This document shows, piece after piece, positions 1 to 7,891 of a stretch of 9,241 nucleotides of DNA. Every line of letters begins with the position of its first letter. Position 1 is the first letter of the stretch. The position numbers and the translations under genes were made by a program. Source of the stretch: Candidatus Spyradosoma merdigallinarum (GTDB taxonomy: Bacteria > Verrucomicrobiota > Verrucomicrobiia > Opitutales > UBA953). The notes beneath the pieces were generated by a model that was not told the DNA's origin, did not search any database, and saw nothing but the letters and a program-made list of their open reading frames with translations. Where the stretch lies: assembly GCA_018713755.1 (NCBI GenBank), contig DVOG01000063.1:1-9241 (forward strand), written 5' to 3'.

Positions 1-1401
1 ATGGACGGGCTGCGCACGAGCGGCGCGCGCTTCGCCGAAGACGCCGTCCGCCGCGGCGCCGTCGCCGTCGCGGCGCGGGAACGCCTCGCCCTGCCGCCGG
101 ACATCGCGCAAGTCGTCGTCCCCGACGTCTCCCGCGCCGTCGCGCTCGCCGCCCGCGCGTTTTTCGACGATCCCGCCGGAGCGCTGCGGCTCGTCGGCGT
201 CACGGGAACGAACGGCAAGACCAGCGTCACGTCGCTCGTGCGCTTTCTGATGATGCGGCAGACGGACGCGCCGTGGGGGCTGATCGGCACGGTGCGCTAC
301 GAACTGGGCCGGCGCAGCGTGCCGTCCTACAAAACGACGCCGGAGTCGCTCGACCTCGCGGAGCTTTTTTCCGAAATGCGCGACGCGGGCTGCGTCGGCG
401 CGGCGATGGAAGTGAGCTCGCACGCGATCGCGCAGAACCGCGTCTTCGGCCTGCCCTTCGCGGTGACGGCGTTCACGAACCTGACGCAGGACCACATGGA
501 CTACCACGGAAACATGGAAAATTACTTCGCCGTGAAAAGCCGCCTGTTCGACGGCTCGCAGGGCGCGTTCCCGCAGGCGGCCGTCGTCAACGCCGACGAC
601 GCGTGGGGCCGCCGCCTTCTGAAAAACTTGCCGCCGCAGACGCGCGCCGTTCCCTTCGGGCTCGACGCTCCGGCGGATTTTCGCGGAAACGCGGCGGGAT
701 TTTTCGCGGAAAACGTCGAGCTCGGCGCCGGCGGAAGCGCATTTCTCCTGCGCTGCCCGGCGGGAACGTTTCCCGTGCGGACGCGTCTGCCCGGCGACTA
801 CAACGTGAGCAACGCGCTGTGCGCGCTCGCGCTCGTCGGCGCGCTCGGCGGGAACGTCGCGCGCGCCGTCCGCGACGTCGCGGATTTTCCCGGCGTTCCC
901 GGGCGCATGGAGCGCGTGCCGGACAACCCGTTCCCGTTCGACGTCTTCGTCGACTACGCGCACACGGACGACGCGCTGAAGAACGCTCTCGGAATGCTGA
1001 AGAAAATCGCGCGCGGCCGCGTGCTCGCCGTCTTCGGCTGCGGCGGGAACCGCGACCGCGGAAAACGCCCGAAAATGACGGACGCCGTCCAGCGGCTCGC
1101 GGACTTCACCTGGGCGACCTCCGACAACCCGCGCAAAGAGCCGCTCGAGCAGATTTTCGCCGACATGAAGGCCGGCGTCAGCGCTCCCGAAAGAATCGTC
1201 TTCGAGCCGGACCGCCGCCGCGCGATCGCCCTCGCGCTCGACGCCGCGCGCGCCGACGACTGCGTGCTCATCGCGGGAAAAGGCCACGAAACGTACCAGG
1301 AATTCGCGGACATCACGCTGCCTTTCGACGACAAGGAAACGGCGCGGGAACTGCTCGCGCTCAAAAGGTGCCGCGTCGCGGGAACGCCGCCGCAAAACTG
1401 A
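1..1401 (+). CDS. murE: UDP-N-acetylmuramoyl-L-alanyl-D-glutamate--2,6-diaminopimelate ligase (MurE), 5' end missing
   Basis: This cytoplasmic Mur ligase uses ATP to add meso-diaminopimelate to UDP-MurNAc-L-Ala-D-Glu in peptidoglycan precursor synthesis. Seen in the 466 visible residues: the P-loop GVTGTNGKTS (66-75), TTPE (112-115) and EVSSHA (137-142) of the substrate site, AVKSRLF (177-183) with the lysine that is carbamylated in Mur ligases (K179), the DYAHTDD stretch of the C-terminal domain (318-324), DNPR (375-378), which marks meso-DAP rather than lysine specificity, and GKGHE (426-430). The window opens on an ATG, but the first residues (MDGLRTSGARF) match the middle of the N-terminal domain, where families usually read like 'F.A..G...DG..F'. 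The usual length is near 490, so about 25-45 residues probably lie upstream and base 1 is not the real start. The stop is TGA at 1399-1401. Eleven copies of the GGGAAC motif lie inside, one of them encoding the TGT of the P-loop. The identification is firm. Confidence 0.96.
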   Translation: MDGLRTSGARFAEDAVRRGAVAVAARERLALPPDIAQVVVPDVSRAVALAARAFFDDPAGALRLVGVTGTNGKTSVTSLVRFLMMRQTDAPWGLIGTVRYELGRRSVPSYKTTPESLDLAELFSEMRDAGCVGAAMEVSSHAIAQNRVFGLPFAVTAFTNLTQDHMDYHGNMENYFAVKSRLFDGSQGAFPQAAVVNADDAWGRRLLKNLPPQTRAVPFGLDAPADFRGNAAGFFAENVELGAGGSAFLLRCPAGTFPVRTRLPGDYNVSNALCALALVGALGGNVARAVRDVADFPGVPGRMERVPDNPFPFDVFVDYAHTDDALKNALGMLKKIARGRVLAVFGCGGNRDRGKRPKMTDAVQRLADFTWATSDNPRKEPLEQIFADMKAGVSAPERIVFEPDRRRAIALALDAARADDCVLIAGKGHETYQEFADITLPFDDKETARELLALKRCRVAGTPPQN

Positions 1402-1487
1402 GCGCGCGCCGTTCTTTTTCCGCTTTTAAGCCGCGCCGTTTTTCTTTATTTTCGCTTGAAAATTTTCTTCTTTTTTTGATTCCCGCC
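1402..1487 (+). promoter_or_regulatory. T-rich spacer upstream of the autotransporter
   Basis: This 86-base gap between murE and the autotransporter is unusually T-rich for its surroundings, with several runs of four to seven T on the given strand. A TTGAAA (1456-1461) resembles a -35 box, but no convincing -10 follows at 16-18 bases. No stem-loop with a T-tract was found, so a murE terminator is not supported. The spacer ends in a pyrimidine tract leading into CCCGCC-ATG without a Shine-Dalgarno sequence. A promoter here is plausible because of the composition and the change of function, but this is inference. Confidence 0.3.
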
Positions 1488-4007
1488 ATGAATTTTCGAC
1501 GCGCCACTGTTTTTTTCCTGTCCGCCGCAACGCTGACGCCATTCCCCGCGGTTTTCGCCGAGGATTCGGGCGCGGGAACGTCCGCGACGGAAGAGCGCTG
1601 GAATCTCAGCGGGAGCGACGATTTGACGATCGCCGCGGACACGACGCTCTCCGTCGTCCAGCAAATTGACGGAGACTACGCGGGAACGCTTTCCGGAAGC
1701 GGCGTTTTCGTCAAAAAAGGCGACGCGAACCTGACGCTTGCGGGAACGGTGAGCCTTTCCGGCTCGGAGGCGATGTCCGTCGAGGAAGGCGCGCTCACGC
1801 TCACCGGAGGCATCGCGCTCCCGGAGAGACAGTTCGCGATTAAGGTTTCCGAGGCGGGAACGCTCGTGCTCGCGCCGGCGGACGCGGACGCGACGGCGCA
1901 GCTCGTCGTCTCCGGCGAAGGGACGATCGTCAGCACGGGGACGGCGCACGCGGAAAGCCTCGCGGGCGGCACGCTCAGCGTCAACGCGGGAACGCTCGCC
2001 GTGCAGAACGCGACGGCGTTCGACGAAATCCGCGTGCTTGCCGGCGCGACGCTGCAGGTCGGCACGGGAACGGCGGCGTCCCAGGCGCAGCTTTCCGGGA
2101 ACGTTTCTCTCGAAAAAGACGCGTCGCTCGTCTTCAACCGCTCCGACAACAGCAGCATCCGCTACGACGGGGAAATTTCCGGGCAAGGCGACGTCGCCTT
2201 CAGCGGATCGAGCGCCGTGTTTTTCGCCGGAGGCGCGGACCAGACCTACACGGGAACGACGACCGTCAACGCCGGCGGCATGATTTTCGAACGCGCGACG
2301 CAGACGGGCAGCGACGGGAACGAATATTACGACCCCGACGCGAAGGCCGCGACGCTTTCGTCGGCGCAGATCTCCGTCAACGGCGGGAACGGCGCCGTCT
2401 TCGGCGGGCACGTCACGGCGAAAGGCGACGTTTCCGTGAACGGCACGGCGTTTTCCTCCGTTTCCGACTGGGAAAGCAAAATCGGAGAAAACACCTTCGG
2501 AGCCTGGCACTACGGCGCGGGAACGCTCTACGCGGGCACGGGGCAAACGCTGACGATCGAAGGCAATTTGAAAATCGCGGAAACGGAGCTGGAAATTTGG
2601 TTCCCGTCGGAAACGACTTACGACTACGCCGGCAACTCCGGCGGCGCGATGCGCGTCGAATTCGGCGCGCTCGGCGCGGGAAAAGTCGTCGCGCTCGGGA
2701 ACGTCGAGCTCGGCGGCACGCTGATTCTCGCCGGCGCGGAAGGCCTCGAGCCCGGGCAAAGCGCCGTGATTTTCGAGTCCGATCCCGAAAAGACTTCCGG
2801 CGCGTTCAGCAGCGTCGCCTACGGCTCGGACAACGTCGTGCTGCTGCTGCCCGGCGTCGGCGGTATCCGGGAAGGACAGCTCGGCATGGCGACGACGGAA
2901 AACCGCAACGTGCGGGAACGCGCTTCGTTCGAGGAACACGAAGGCGCGGGCGAATTCGTCGATTATCTCGTTTCGCAGGCGGACGGCATGAACAAGGTCG
3001 CGCAGGCCGTCGCGCTCGCCGGGAGCGACGCCGTGACGGACGTCGTGAACAACTTTTCCCCGCTCGCGTATTCCGCGTTCGCGGAAACGGCGATGCATCA
3101 GTCCGACGCGGAATGGACCATGATTCTGCACGAGATTTCCCGCGCGCGGGAACACCGCCCGGAATCGGAAGACGGCGTGCGCGTTCCCGCGAATTTCACG
3201 TTTTTCTCCGGCCTGCTCACGGACATCATCGACCACGAGGGCGGCGAAAAGCAGCCCGTCTACGACTTCAATTCCATCGGCGTCTACGCCGGCGGGCACA
3301 CCTGGCTGGACGACGAGCGCATCGCCGGCTTCTCCGTCGGCGTCCACCGCAGCTCCGCGCAGCCGCACGGCGACGGCGGCTCGCTGGACGACTCCGCGCT
3401 GCGCGCGAAAATCTTCGCCGTCTTCGCGCCGAAATTCTCCGAGTGGTTCCTGACGCTCGGCGGGACCGTCGGTCTGCACTACTACGACGCGGAAAGAAAC
3501 ACGCTGCTCGGCGAAAACTCGGGAACGACGGACGGCGTCGACGCCGGGCTTTTCCTCGCGTTCAACTATCGGGAAAAAATCGCCGACGGGCTTTACTTCA
3601 CGCCGCACCTGCGCCTCGAATATAACTTCTCCTACGTCGGCGGATTCGAGGAACACGGCACGGCAAGCCGGCTGGATCTTCGCCGCATCACGACGAACAC
3701 GTACCGCGCGCGCGCCGGCGCCGGCTTCGAATACCGCCCGACCGCGGAAAAGCTTTTCGGGATCGATTTCGGCTTCGTCGCGAATTTCGGCGAACGTCCG
3801 CGCATCGTTTCCGAATTCGCCGAATACGAGAACTCGCGCACGACGGTCAAAGGCACGCTCGGCGAATCCATGCTTTTCGAAATCGCGCCGCGCGTCGGAC
3901 TCGATCTCGGAAACGGCTGGTCGGCCGACGCCGTCTACCGCGCGCAATGCTCGTTCGAAGGAAGCTTCGGGCAAGCGTTCAGCATCGGCTTCAGCAAGGA
4001 ATTCTGA
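1488..4007 (+). CDS. Autotransporter (type Va secretion) with beta-strand repeats and C-terminal outer-membrane barrel
   Basis: This 839-residue protein appears to be a self-exporting surface protein. The first ATG after the murE stop (1488) gives a classic signal peptide: MNFRR, a hydrophobic core, then AVFA before E25, a likely signal peptidase I site after A24. Residues 25 to about 460 form a Gly/Thr/Ser-rich passenger. It has the pattern of autotransporter-associated beta-strand repeats, for example SGSGVFVKKGDANLTLAGT (near 67-85) and a second unit near 228-268 containing DQTYTGTTTVNAGG. Such repeats predict a right-handed beta-helix. A linker follows, with NNFSPLAYSAFAETAM (about 522-537) resembling the helix inside autotransporter pores. 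From about 566 to 839 alternating aromatic strands form the barrel, ending in KEF with the terminal Phe used by the BAM machinery. No catalytic or adhesin domain is recognisable, so passenger function is unknown. There is one Cys, near the C terminus. Seventeen GGGAAC motifs lie in the gene, nine of them encoding xGT. Confidence 0.9.
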   Translation: MNFRRATVFFLSAATLTPFPAVFAEDSGAGTSATEERWNLSGSDDLTIAADTTLSVVQQIDGDYAGTLSGSGVFVKKGDANLTLAGTVSLSGSEAMSVEEGALTLTGGIALPERQFAIKVSEAGTLVLAPADADATAQLVVSGEGTIVSTGTAHAESLAGGTLSVNAGTLAVQNATAFDEIRVLAGATLQVGTGTAASQAQLSGNVSLEKDASLVFNRSDNSSIRYDGEISGQGDVAFSGSSAVFFAGGADQTYTGTTTVNAGGMIFERATQTGSDGNEYYDPDAKAATLSSAQISVNGGNGAVFGGHVTAKGDVSVNGTAFSSVSDWESKIGENTFGAWHYGAGTLYAGTGQTLTIEGNLKIAETELEIWFPSETTYDYAGNSGGAMRVEFGALGAGKVVALGNVELGGTLILAGAEGLEPGQSAVIFESDPEKTSGAFSSVAYGSDNVVLLLPGVGGIREGQLGMATTENRNVRERASFEEHEGAGEFVDYLVSQADGMNKVAQAVALAGSDAVTDVVNNFSPLAYSAFAETAMHQSDAEWTMILHEISRAREHRPESEDGVRVPANFTFFSGLLTDIIDHEGGEKQPVYDFNSIGVYAGGHTWLDDERIAGFSVGVHRSSAQPHGDGGSLDDSALRAKIFAVFAPKFSEWFLTLGGTVGLHYYDAERNTLLGENSGTTDGVDAGLFLAFNYREKIADGLYFTPHLRLEYNFSYVGGFEEHGTASRLDLRRITTNTYRARAGAGFEYRPTAEKLFGIDFGFVANFGERPRIVSEFAEYENSRTTVKGTLGESMLFEIAPRVGLDLGNGWSADAVYRAQCSFEGSFGQAFSIGFSKEF

Positions 4008-4015
4008 CGAGGATC

Positions 4016-4237
4016 ATGCCGGGAAACGACGGGAACACGGACGCGCGTCTGCGGGAACTGGAAATCAAGTTCACGTTCCTCGACGATTTCGTCTCCGAAC
4101 AGAACAAAACGCTGACGGAGCTTCTGCGGGAAAACGACCGCCTGAAGCGCGCGCTTCGCTCGCTCGCGGAAAAAATCGAAACGCTCGACGGGAACGGCAA
4201 CGTGCCGCCCGCGAACGAAAAGCCTCCGCACTGGTGA
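4016..4237 (+). CDS. slyX: SlyX family coiled-coil protein
   Basis: This 73-residue protein has the SlyX layout: a short variable start, one long heptad-patterned helix (about 11-57, RLRELEIKFTFLDDFVSEQN then LLRENDRLKRALRSLAEKIE), and a Pro-rich tail ending in PPHW, equivalent to the PPHY/PPHW ending typical of the family. No enzymatic role is established for SlyX, and the name comes from a genetic link to phage lysis sensitivity in E. coli. I chose the ATG at 4016 because GAGG (4009-4012) lies just before it, though closer than usual. An in-frame ATG at 3947 would overlap the autotransporter and add 23 non-family residues. The gene starts 8 bases after the autotransporter stop, so the two are probably co-transcribed. 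Whether they are functionally linked is unknown. Three GGGAAC motifs occur here, one giving RELE at the start of the coiled coil. Confidence 0.85.
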   Translation: MPGNDGNTDARLRELEIKFTFLDDFVSEQNKTLTELLRENDRLKRALRSLAEKIETLDGNGNVPPANEKPPHW

Positions 4238-4333
4238 ACGTGCGCGCCGCCGCGTTCCCGCGAAAAGCCGGCGTATCCGAAATTTCATGACGCTTCCCTT
4301 CTGTCCGACGAAACGCTTCTTTTTTCTTTTCCC

Positions 4334-4921
4334 ATGAACGGTTTCCGCTTCGAAAAAACTCCGCAGGCGCTGTTCCTCGACCGCGACGGAACGCTCATCT
4401 TCGACAAGGACTACCTGCACGATCCGGAAAAAGTGGAGCTCGTCGCGGGAACGCGCGAAGCCGTGCGCCGCGCGCTCGACGCCGGCTGCCTGCTTTTCCT
4501 GCTGACGAATCAGAGCGGCGTCGGACGCGGGTTTTTCACGATGCGCGACTACGAGGCCTGCCACCGCCGCCTCGTCGAGCTGCTCGGCATCCGCGCGGAA
4601 GATTTCGCCGCGTGCGGCGTCGCGCCGGAAGCGCCGGACGCCCCTTCCCGCTACCGCAAACCTTCGCCGGCGTTCGTCCTCGAACAGCTCGCGGCGTTCC
4701 CGCGGCTCGATCCCGCGCGCTGCTGGATGGTGGGCGACAGAAAATCCGACTGGCAAACGGGGCTCAACGCGGGCATCCGCTCCGCCGCCGTCGCGACGGG
4801 AAAGCCGATCGACGACGACGCGCGCGCGTTCCTGCGCGGGAACGCCGTTCCGCTTTTCGAAAATTTCGCGGCGTTCGCCGACGCCGCTTTCGGCGGGAAA
4901 AATCAGACGCCCGCGGGATAA
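4334..4921 (+). CDS. gmhB: HAD-superfamily phosphatase, GmhB-like (D-glycero-D-manno-heptose-1,7-bisphosphate 7-phosphatase family)
   Basis: This 195-residue cytosolic HAD-IIIA phosphatase probably removes the 7-phosphate from heptose bisphosphate on the way to ADP-heptose for lipopolysaccharide core. Seen: FLDRDGTL with the nucleophile D16 and general acid D18, TNQSGVGRGFF (58-68) with the motif-2 Thr/Ser region, RKPSP (108-112) with the conserved Lys, and GDRKSD (134-139) with the magnesium-binding acidic residues. Length and motif order fit GmhB and the related histidinol-phosphatase branch. The Cys/His zinc loop found before RKP in classical GmhB is absent: residues 94-107 hold a single Cys (C94) and no His. 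Substrate is therefore less certain than fold. The ATG at 4334 follows a pyrimidine tract with no Shine-Dalgarno. No other heptose genes lie nearby. The 3' end overlaps ribF on the opposite strand by 19 bases. Confidence 0.8.
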   Translation: MNGFRFEKTPQALFLDRDGTLIFDKDYLHDPEKVELVAGTREAVRRALDAGCLLFLLTNQSGVGRGFFTMRDYEACHRRLVELLGIRAEDFAACGVAPEAPDAPSRYRKPSPAFVLEQLAAFPRLDPARCWMVGDRKSDWQTGLNAGIRSAAVATGKPIDDDARAFLRGNAVPLFENFAAFADAAFGGKNQTPAG

Positions 4922-5904
4922 GTTTCTTCGGAAAAATCGAGCGCGGCGAGCTTGTCTTTTTCGAGCTGCGCCTTCAGCGCGCCGATGCCGTCGAAGCGCG
5001 TTTCGGGCCGCACGAAGCGGAGCCATTCGACGCGGATGAAATCGCCGTAAGTCGGCGCGGAAACGCCGGAGGGAACGTCGGGCAAATGCGTTTCGAGCAG
5101 CGGCGCGGGAACGCCGTCGCGCTCGACGGTCGGCCGCACGCCGTAATTGGCGATGCCGCGGAAAACTTTTCCCGAGGCGGGAACGCGCAGCCGCACGACG
5201 TAAACGCCGTAGCGCGGGCGAAGCTCCGGCGACCACGCGAGATTCAACGTCGGAAAGCCGATCGTGCGCCCGAGGCGGTTGCCGGGAACGACGACGCCGC
5301 CGCACGCGTAAGGCGCGCCGAGCATCGCGTCGGCGTCCTCGATTTCGCCGCGCGCCAGCGCTTCGCGGATGCGGGAACTGGAAATGCGCTCGCCGCCGAA
5401 GCTGACCGGCGGCACGGCAAACGCTTCCGCGCCGCAGGCGTTCCCGGCGCGTTTCAGCAGAGCGACGTCGCCGCGGCGCCCGGCGCCGAAACGGAAATTT
5501 TCTCCGACGTAGACGCCGCGCAGCGCGGGAATTTTTTCCTTCAGAAAACGCAGAAAATCCTCCGCCTCAATGGAGGCGAAAGCTTCCGAAAAAGGTTCGT
5601 GGACGGCGAAGTCGAGCCCGTCGGCGGCGAAGAGCTCGTCTTTGCGTTCCCGAGGAAAAATCAGCTTCACGGCGTCGTTCCCGCGGAAAAAGACTTCGGG
5701 ATGCGGCCGGAACGTCAGCGCGCCGACGATGCCGCCGTCCTCCGCTGCGCGGCGTTTCGCCTCGGCGAAAACGGCGCGATGCCCGCGGTGATAGCCGTCG
5801 TAGTTGCCGATGCCGAGATGCACGGGGCGCGTCGGCGGGAACGCCGCCGGCAGCATTTCCAGGGAAGAAAGGCTGCGGAAGCGGGAACTCGGAGCGGCAG
5901 GCAT
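4903..5904 (-). CDS. ribF: Bifunctional riboflavin kinase / FMN adenylyltransferase (FAD synthetase)
   Basis: This 333-residue cytosolic enzyme converts riboflavin to FMN and then to FAD using ATP. The N-terminal nucleotidyltransferase half shows GNYDGYHRGH (33-42, the GxFDGxHxGH signature with Tyr for Phe), TFRPHP (64-69), VGENFRFG (133-140) and ISSSRIR (174-180). The C-terminal riboflavin kinase half shows GNRLGRTIGFPTLNL (208-222) with the PTxN metal/ATP motif, GVYVV (233-237), IANYGVRPTV (251-260) and LETHLPD (270-276) with the likely catalytic Glu (E271). Length is close to the usual 310-330. The start at 5904 leaves about 25 residues before the first conserved strand. M17 (ATG with first base at 5856) is an alternative. 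It lies 28 bases downstream of the CapD-like gene on the same strand, so co-transcription is likely. Its 3' end overlaps the GmhB-like gene. Confidence 0.95.
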   Translation of the reverse strand: MPAAPSSRFRSLSSLEMLPAAFPPTRPVHLGIGNYDGYHRGHRAVFAEAKRRAAEDGGIVGALTFRPHPEVFFRGNDAVKLIFPRERKDELFAADGLDFAVHEPFSEAFASIEAEDFLRFLKEKIPALRGVYVGENFRFGAGRRGDVALLKRAGNACGAEAFAVPPVSFGGERISSSRIREALARGEIEDADAMLGAPYACGGVVVPGNRLGRTIGFPTLNLAWSPELRPRYGVYVVRLRVPASGKVFRGIANYGVRPTVERDGVPAPLLETHLPDVPSGVSAPTYGDFIRVEWLRFVRPETRFDGIGALKAQLEKDKLAALDFSEETYPAGV

Positions 5905-5932
5905 GCGTTTTCTCTTTTTCGAAGAAAGTTCG

Positions 5933-7891
5933 TCAGTCCAAATACGGCGAATATTCCGGAATGATGCGGCGGATGTCCTGCTTGATTTCGTTGCGCGATT
6001 CCTTTTTCGCGATCTCGCGCAGCGCGGCGAGCAGATCCGGGAGCTTCTCGTAATCCATCGGCTCGGAAATGAAGCGGGCGATGCGCGGATGCCCGGACGG
6101 CTCGAATTCCTCGCCTTCCGTCTTGAGTTCTTCGAAAAGCTTTTCGCCGGGACGCAAGCCGGTGATTTTGATGTCGATGTCGATTCCCGGACGCATGCCG
6201 CAGAGGCGGATCAGGTGGCGCGCCACGTCGATGATTTTCACGGGATCGCCCATGTTGAGCACGTAAATGCTCCCGCCCTTGCCGATGACCGCCGTCTGCA
6301 GAACGAGGCCGACGGCCTCGGGAATCGTCATGAAATAGCGCTTGATTTCCGGGTGCGTCACCGTCACGGGACCGCCCTCGGCTATCTGCCGCTTGAAAAG
6401 AGGAATCACGCTGCCGGACGAACCGAGCACGTTCCCGAAGCGCACCGCCATGAAGCGCGTCGCGTTCCCGGGACGGCGCGAATTCGCCTGAAGGATGATT
6501 TCGGCGAGACGCTTGGACGCGCCCATCGCGTTCGTCGGGTTGATCGCCTTATCCGTGGAGATCAGCACGAAGGCGTCCGTCCCGTAATCCGAGGCGAGTT
6601 CGAGCAGGCCCGCCGTGCCGAGCGCGTTGTTCTTGATCGCCTCGCCGGGCTGGCTTTCCATCATCGGCACGTGCTTGTGCGCCGCCGCATGAAAAACGAA
6701 TTCCGGGCGGAACTTTTCGAAAATCTGCTTCATGCGCTCGCGGTCCGTGATGTCCGCAATCAGCGGAATGACGACGCCGCCGAATCCGCGCCGAATCAGA
6801 TCCTGCTCGATTTGGTAAAGCAGCACTTCGCACTGTTCGACGAGCAGCAGCTGCGCGGGAGCGCTCGCCGCGACCTGGCGGCAAATTTCGCTCCCGATGG
6901 AGCCGCCCGCTCCCGTGACCATCACGCGCCGCCCGAAAAGCATGTCCACGATGGCGGAACGGTCAAGATGCGTCGGCGGCCGATCCAGCAAATCTTCGAG
7001 CGCGACTTCCCGCATGTCCGAAACGACGGCGCGCCCGGACACCAGATCTTCGACGCCGGGAACGCGCTTGACGTCGAGCCCGGCCTTCTTCGCGAGCTCC
7101 GTCACCTCGCGGGAACGGCGCACGCTCGACGTCGGCGCGGCCAAAATCAGCTCCGTCACGCCGTAGCCGTCGCGCAGCGCGGACAAATCGTCCGGCGTGG
7201 AAAAAACGGGAAGCCCCACGACCAGCATTCCGTTTTTTTCCGGATCGTCGTCGATGAAGAACATCGGTTTTTTTCCGAAACCCGGACGCGCCTTGAGCGT
7301 CGTCGCCAAACTGGAACCGGCGTCGCCCGCGCCGAAAATCGCGACGCGCGTCCGTTGCGCTTCCTCCGGCGCGTCGCCCGGGTCTTTCTTGCGCTCCCAC
7401 AGCAGCCGCGCGACGACGCGAACGGCGCAAACCGAGAACAGCGCGAGAAAATAATTGATGACCAGAGCGCTCGCGTGAACGCCGGAATTGATGACGTCCA
7501 AACGCAGCAGCACGAAACGCGCGCCGAAAAACATCACGGCGAAGCAGATCGTCATGGCGACGCCGATGCGCGCCAGCTCCGGAATGCGGAAATAGGCGAA
7601 AACGCTTCTGAACCAGCCGGAAAAATACAGCGCCGCCAGCTGCAGCGGAACGACGCAGAGCGCGACGAGCGGGATGCGGGAACGAATGTTCTCGGGAACG
7701 CCTTCCGGAAGTCCGGGGAAAATCCAGCGGCAGTCGGACCGCAGGAAAAATTCGAATTCGTAGGAAAGCCACAGCACGACCGCCAGCAGCGCGGCGAAAA
7801 ACACGCCGCGTTTCAAGTTTCTGCGCCAGCCGTTCCCGCCGCGCAGCAGCAAAGGATTCTTCGTATGCATGTATCGCGTCTCAGCCGTCAT
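5933..7891 (-). CDS. Membrane-bound nucleotide-sugar 4,6-dehydratase/epimerase, CapD/WbpM/PglF type
   Basis: This 652-residue inner-membrane enzyme is of the family that dehydrates UDP-GlcNAc at C4/C6 to start synthesis of modified sugars for O-antigen, capsule or glycoprotein glycans. Four hydrophobic segments (about 29-46, 73-92, 107-130, 141-163) are followed by a Rossmann-like CoA-binding-type domain (FGAGDAG, 186-192). The short-chain dehydrogenase domain has TGAGGSIGSE (326-335), HAAAHKHVP (401-409), STDKA (445-449) and MGASK (456-460). Met in place of the usual Tyr of YxxxK is characteristic of the WbpM/PglF branch and is not a defect. LRPGEKLFEEL follows near 579-589. I prefer the ATG at 7891, preceded by a G-run (positions 7895-7902) at Shine-Dalgarno distance. 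A TTG at 7936 adds 15 non-family residues, and an ATG at 7870 would also keep the whole domain set. The exact sugar product cannot be read from sequence. Motif density is the lowest of the larger genes (7 in 1.96 kb). Confidence 0.92.
   Translation of the reverse strand: MTAETRYMHTKNPLLLRGGNGWRRNLKRGVFFAALLAVVLWLSYEFEFFLRSDCRWIFPGLPEGVPENIRSRIPLVALCVVPLQLAALYFSGWFRSVFAYFRIPELARIGVAMTICFAVMFFGARFVLLRLDVINSGVHASALVINYFLALFSVCAVRVVARLLWERKKDPGDAPEEAQRTRVAIFGAGDAGSSLATTLKARPGFGKKPMFFIDDDPEKNGMLVVGLPVFSTPDDLSALRDGYGVTELILAAPTSSVRRSREVTELAKKAGLDVKRVPGVEDLVSGRAVVSDMREVALEDLLDRPPTHLDRSAIVDMLFGRRVMVTGAGGSIGSEICRQVAASAPAQLLLVEQCEVLLYQIEQDLIRRGFGGVVIPLIADITDRERMKQIFEKFRPEFVFHAAAHKHVPMMESQPGEAIKNNALGTAGLLELASDYGTDAFVLISTDKAINPTNAMGASKRLAEIILQANSRRPGNATRFMAVRFGNVLGSSGSVIPLFKRQIAEGGPVTVTHPEIKRYFMTIPEAVGLVLQTAVIGKGGSIYVLNMGDPVKIIDVARHLIRLCGMRPGIDIDIKITGLRPGEKLFEELKTEGEEFEPSGHPRIARFISEPMDYEKLPDLLAALREIAKKESRNEIKQDIRRIIPEYSPYLD

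Noticed and set aside
273..1487. Upstream in-frame extension of the autotransporter frame through murE
   Set aside because: The extension is an Arg-rich shadow of murE. A signal peptide begins exactly at the ATG at 1488.
1446..3974. Very long open frame (842 codons) on the minus strand, antisense to the autotransporter
   Set aside because: Arg/Val/Ala/Glu-rich with no family motif, while the plus strand has a signal peptide, repeats and a complete barrel. In GC-rich DNA with G/C-ending codons, antisense frames stay open by chance.
4251..4262. Small hairpin CGCG-TTCC-CGCG in the slyX-gmhB spacer as a terminator
   Set aside because: The stem is four base pairs and no T-run follows. It contains one copy of the dispersed motif, which explains part of it.
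4612..5964. 450-codon plus-strand open frame across gmhB and antisense to ribF
   Set aside because: It crosses two recognised genes in other frames and is Arg/Ala-rich without motifs.
6463..6492. Met replacing Tyr in the YxxxK motif of the dehydratase as a broken active site
   Set aside because: This substitution is normal in the WbpM/PglF/CapD branch, which uses a Met/Lys arrangement. All other motifs are intact.
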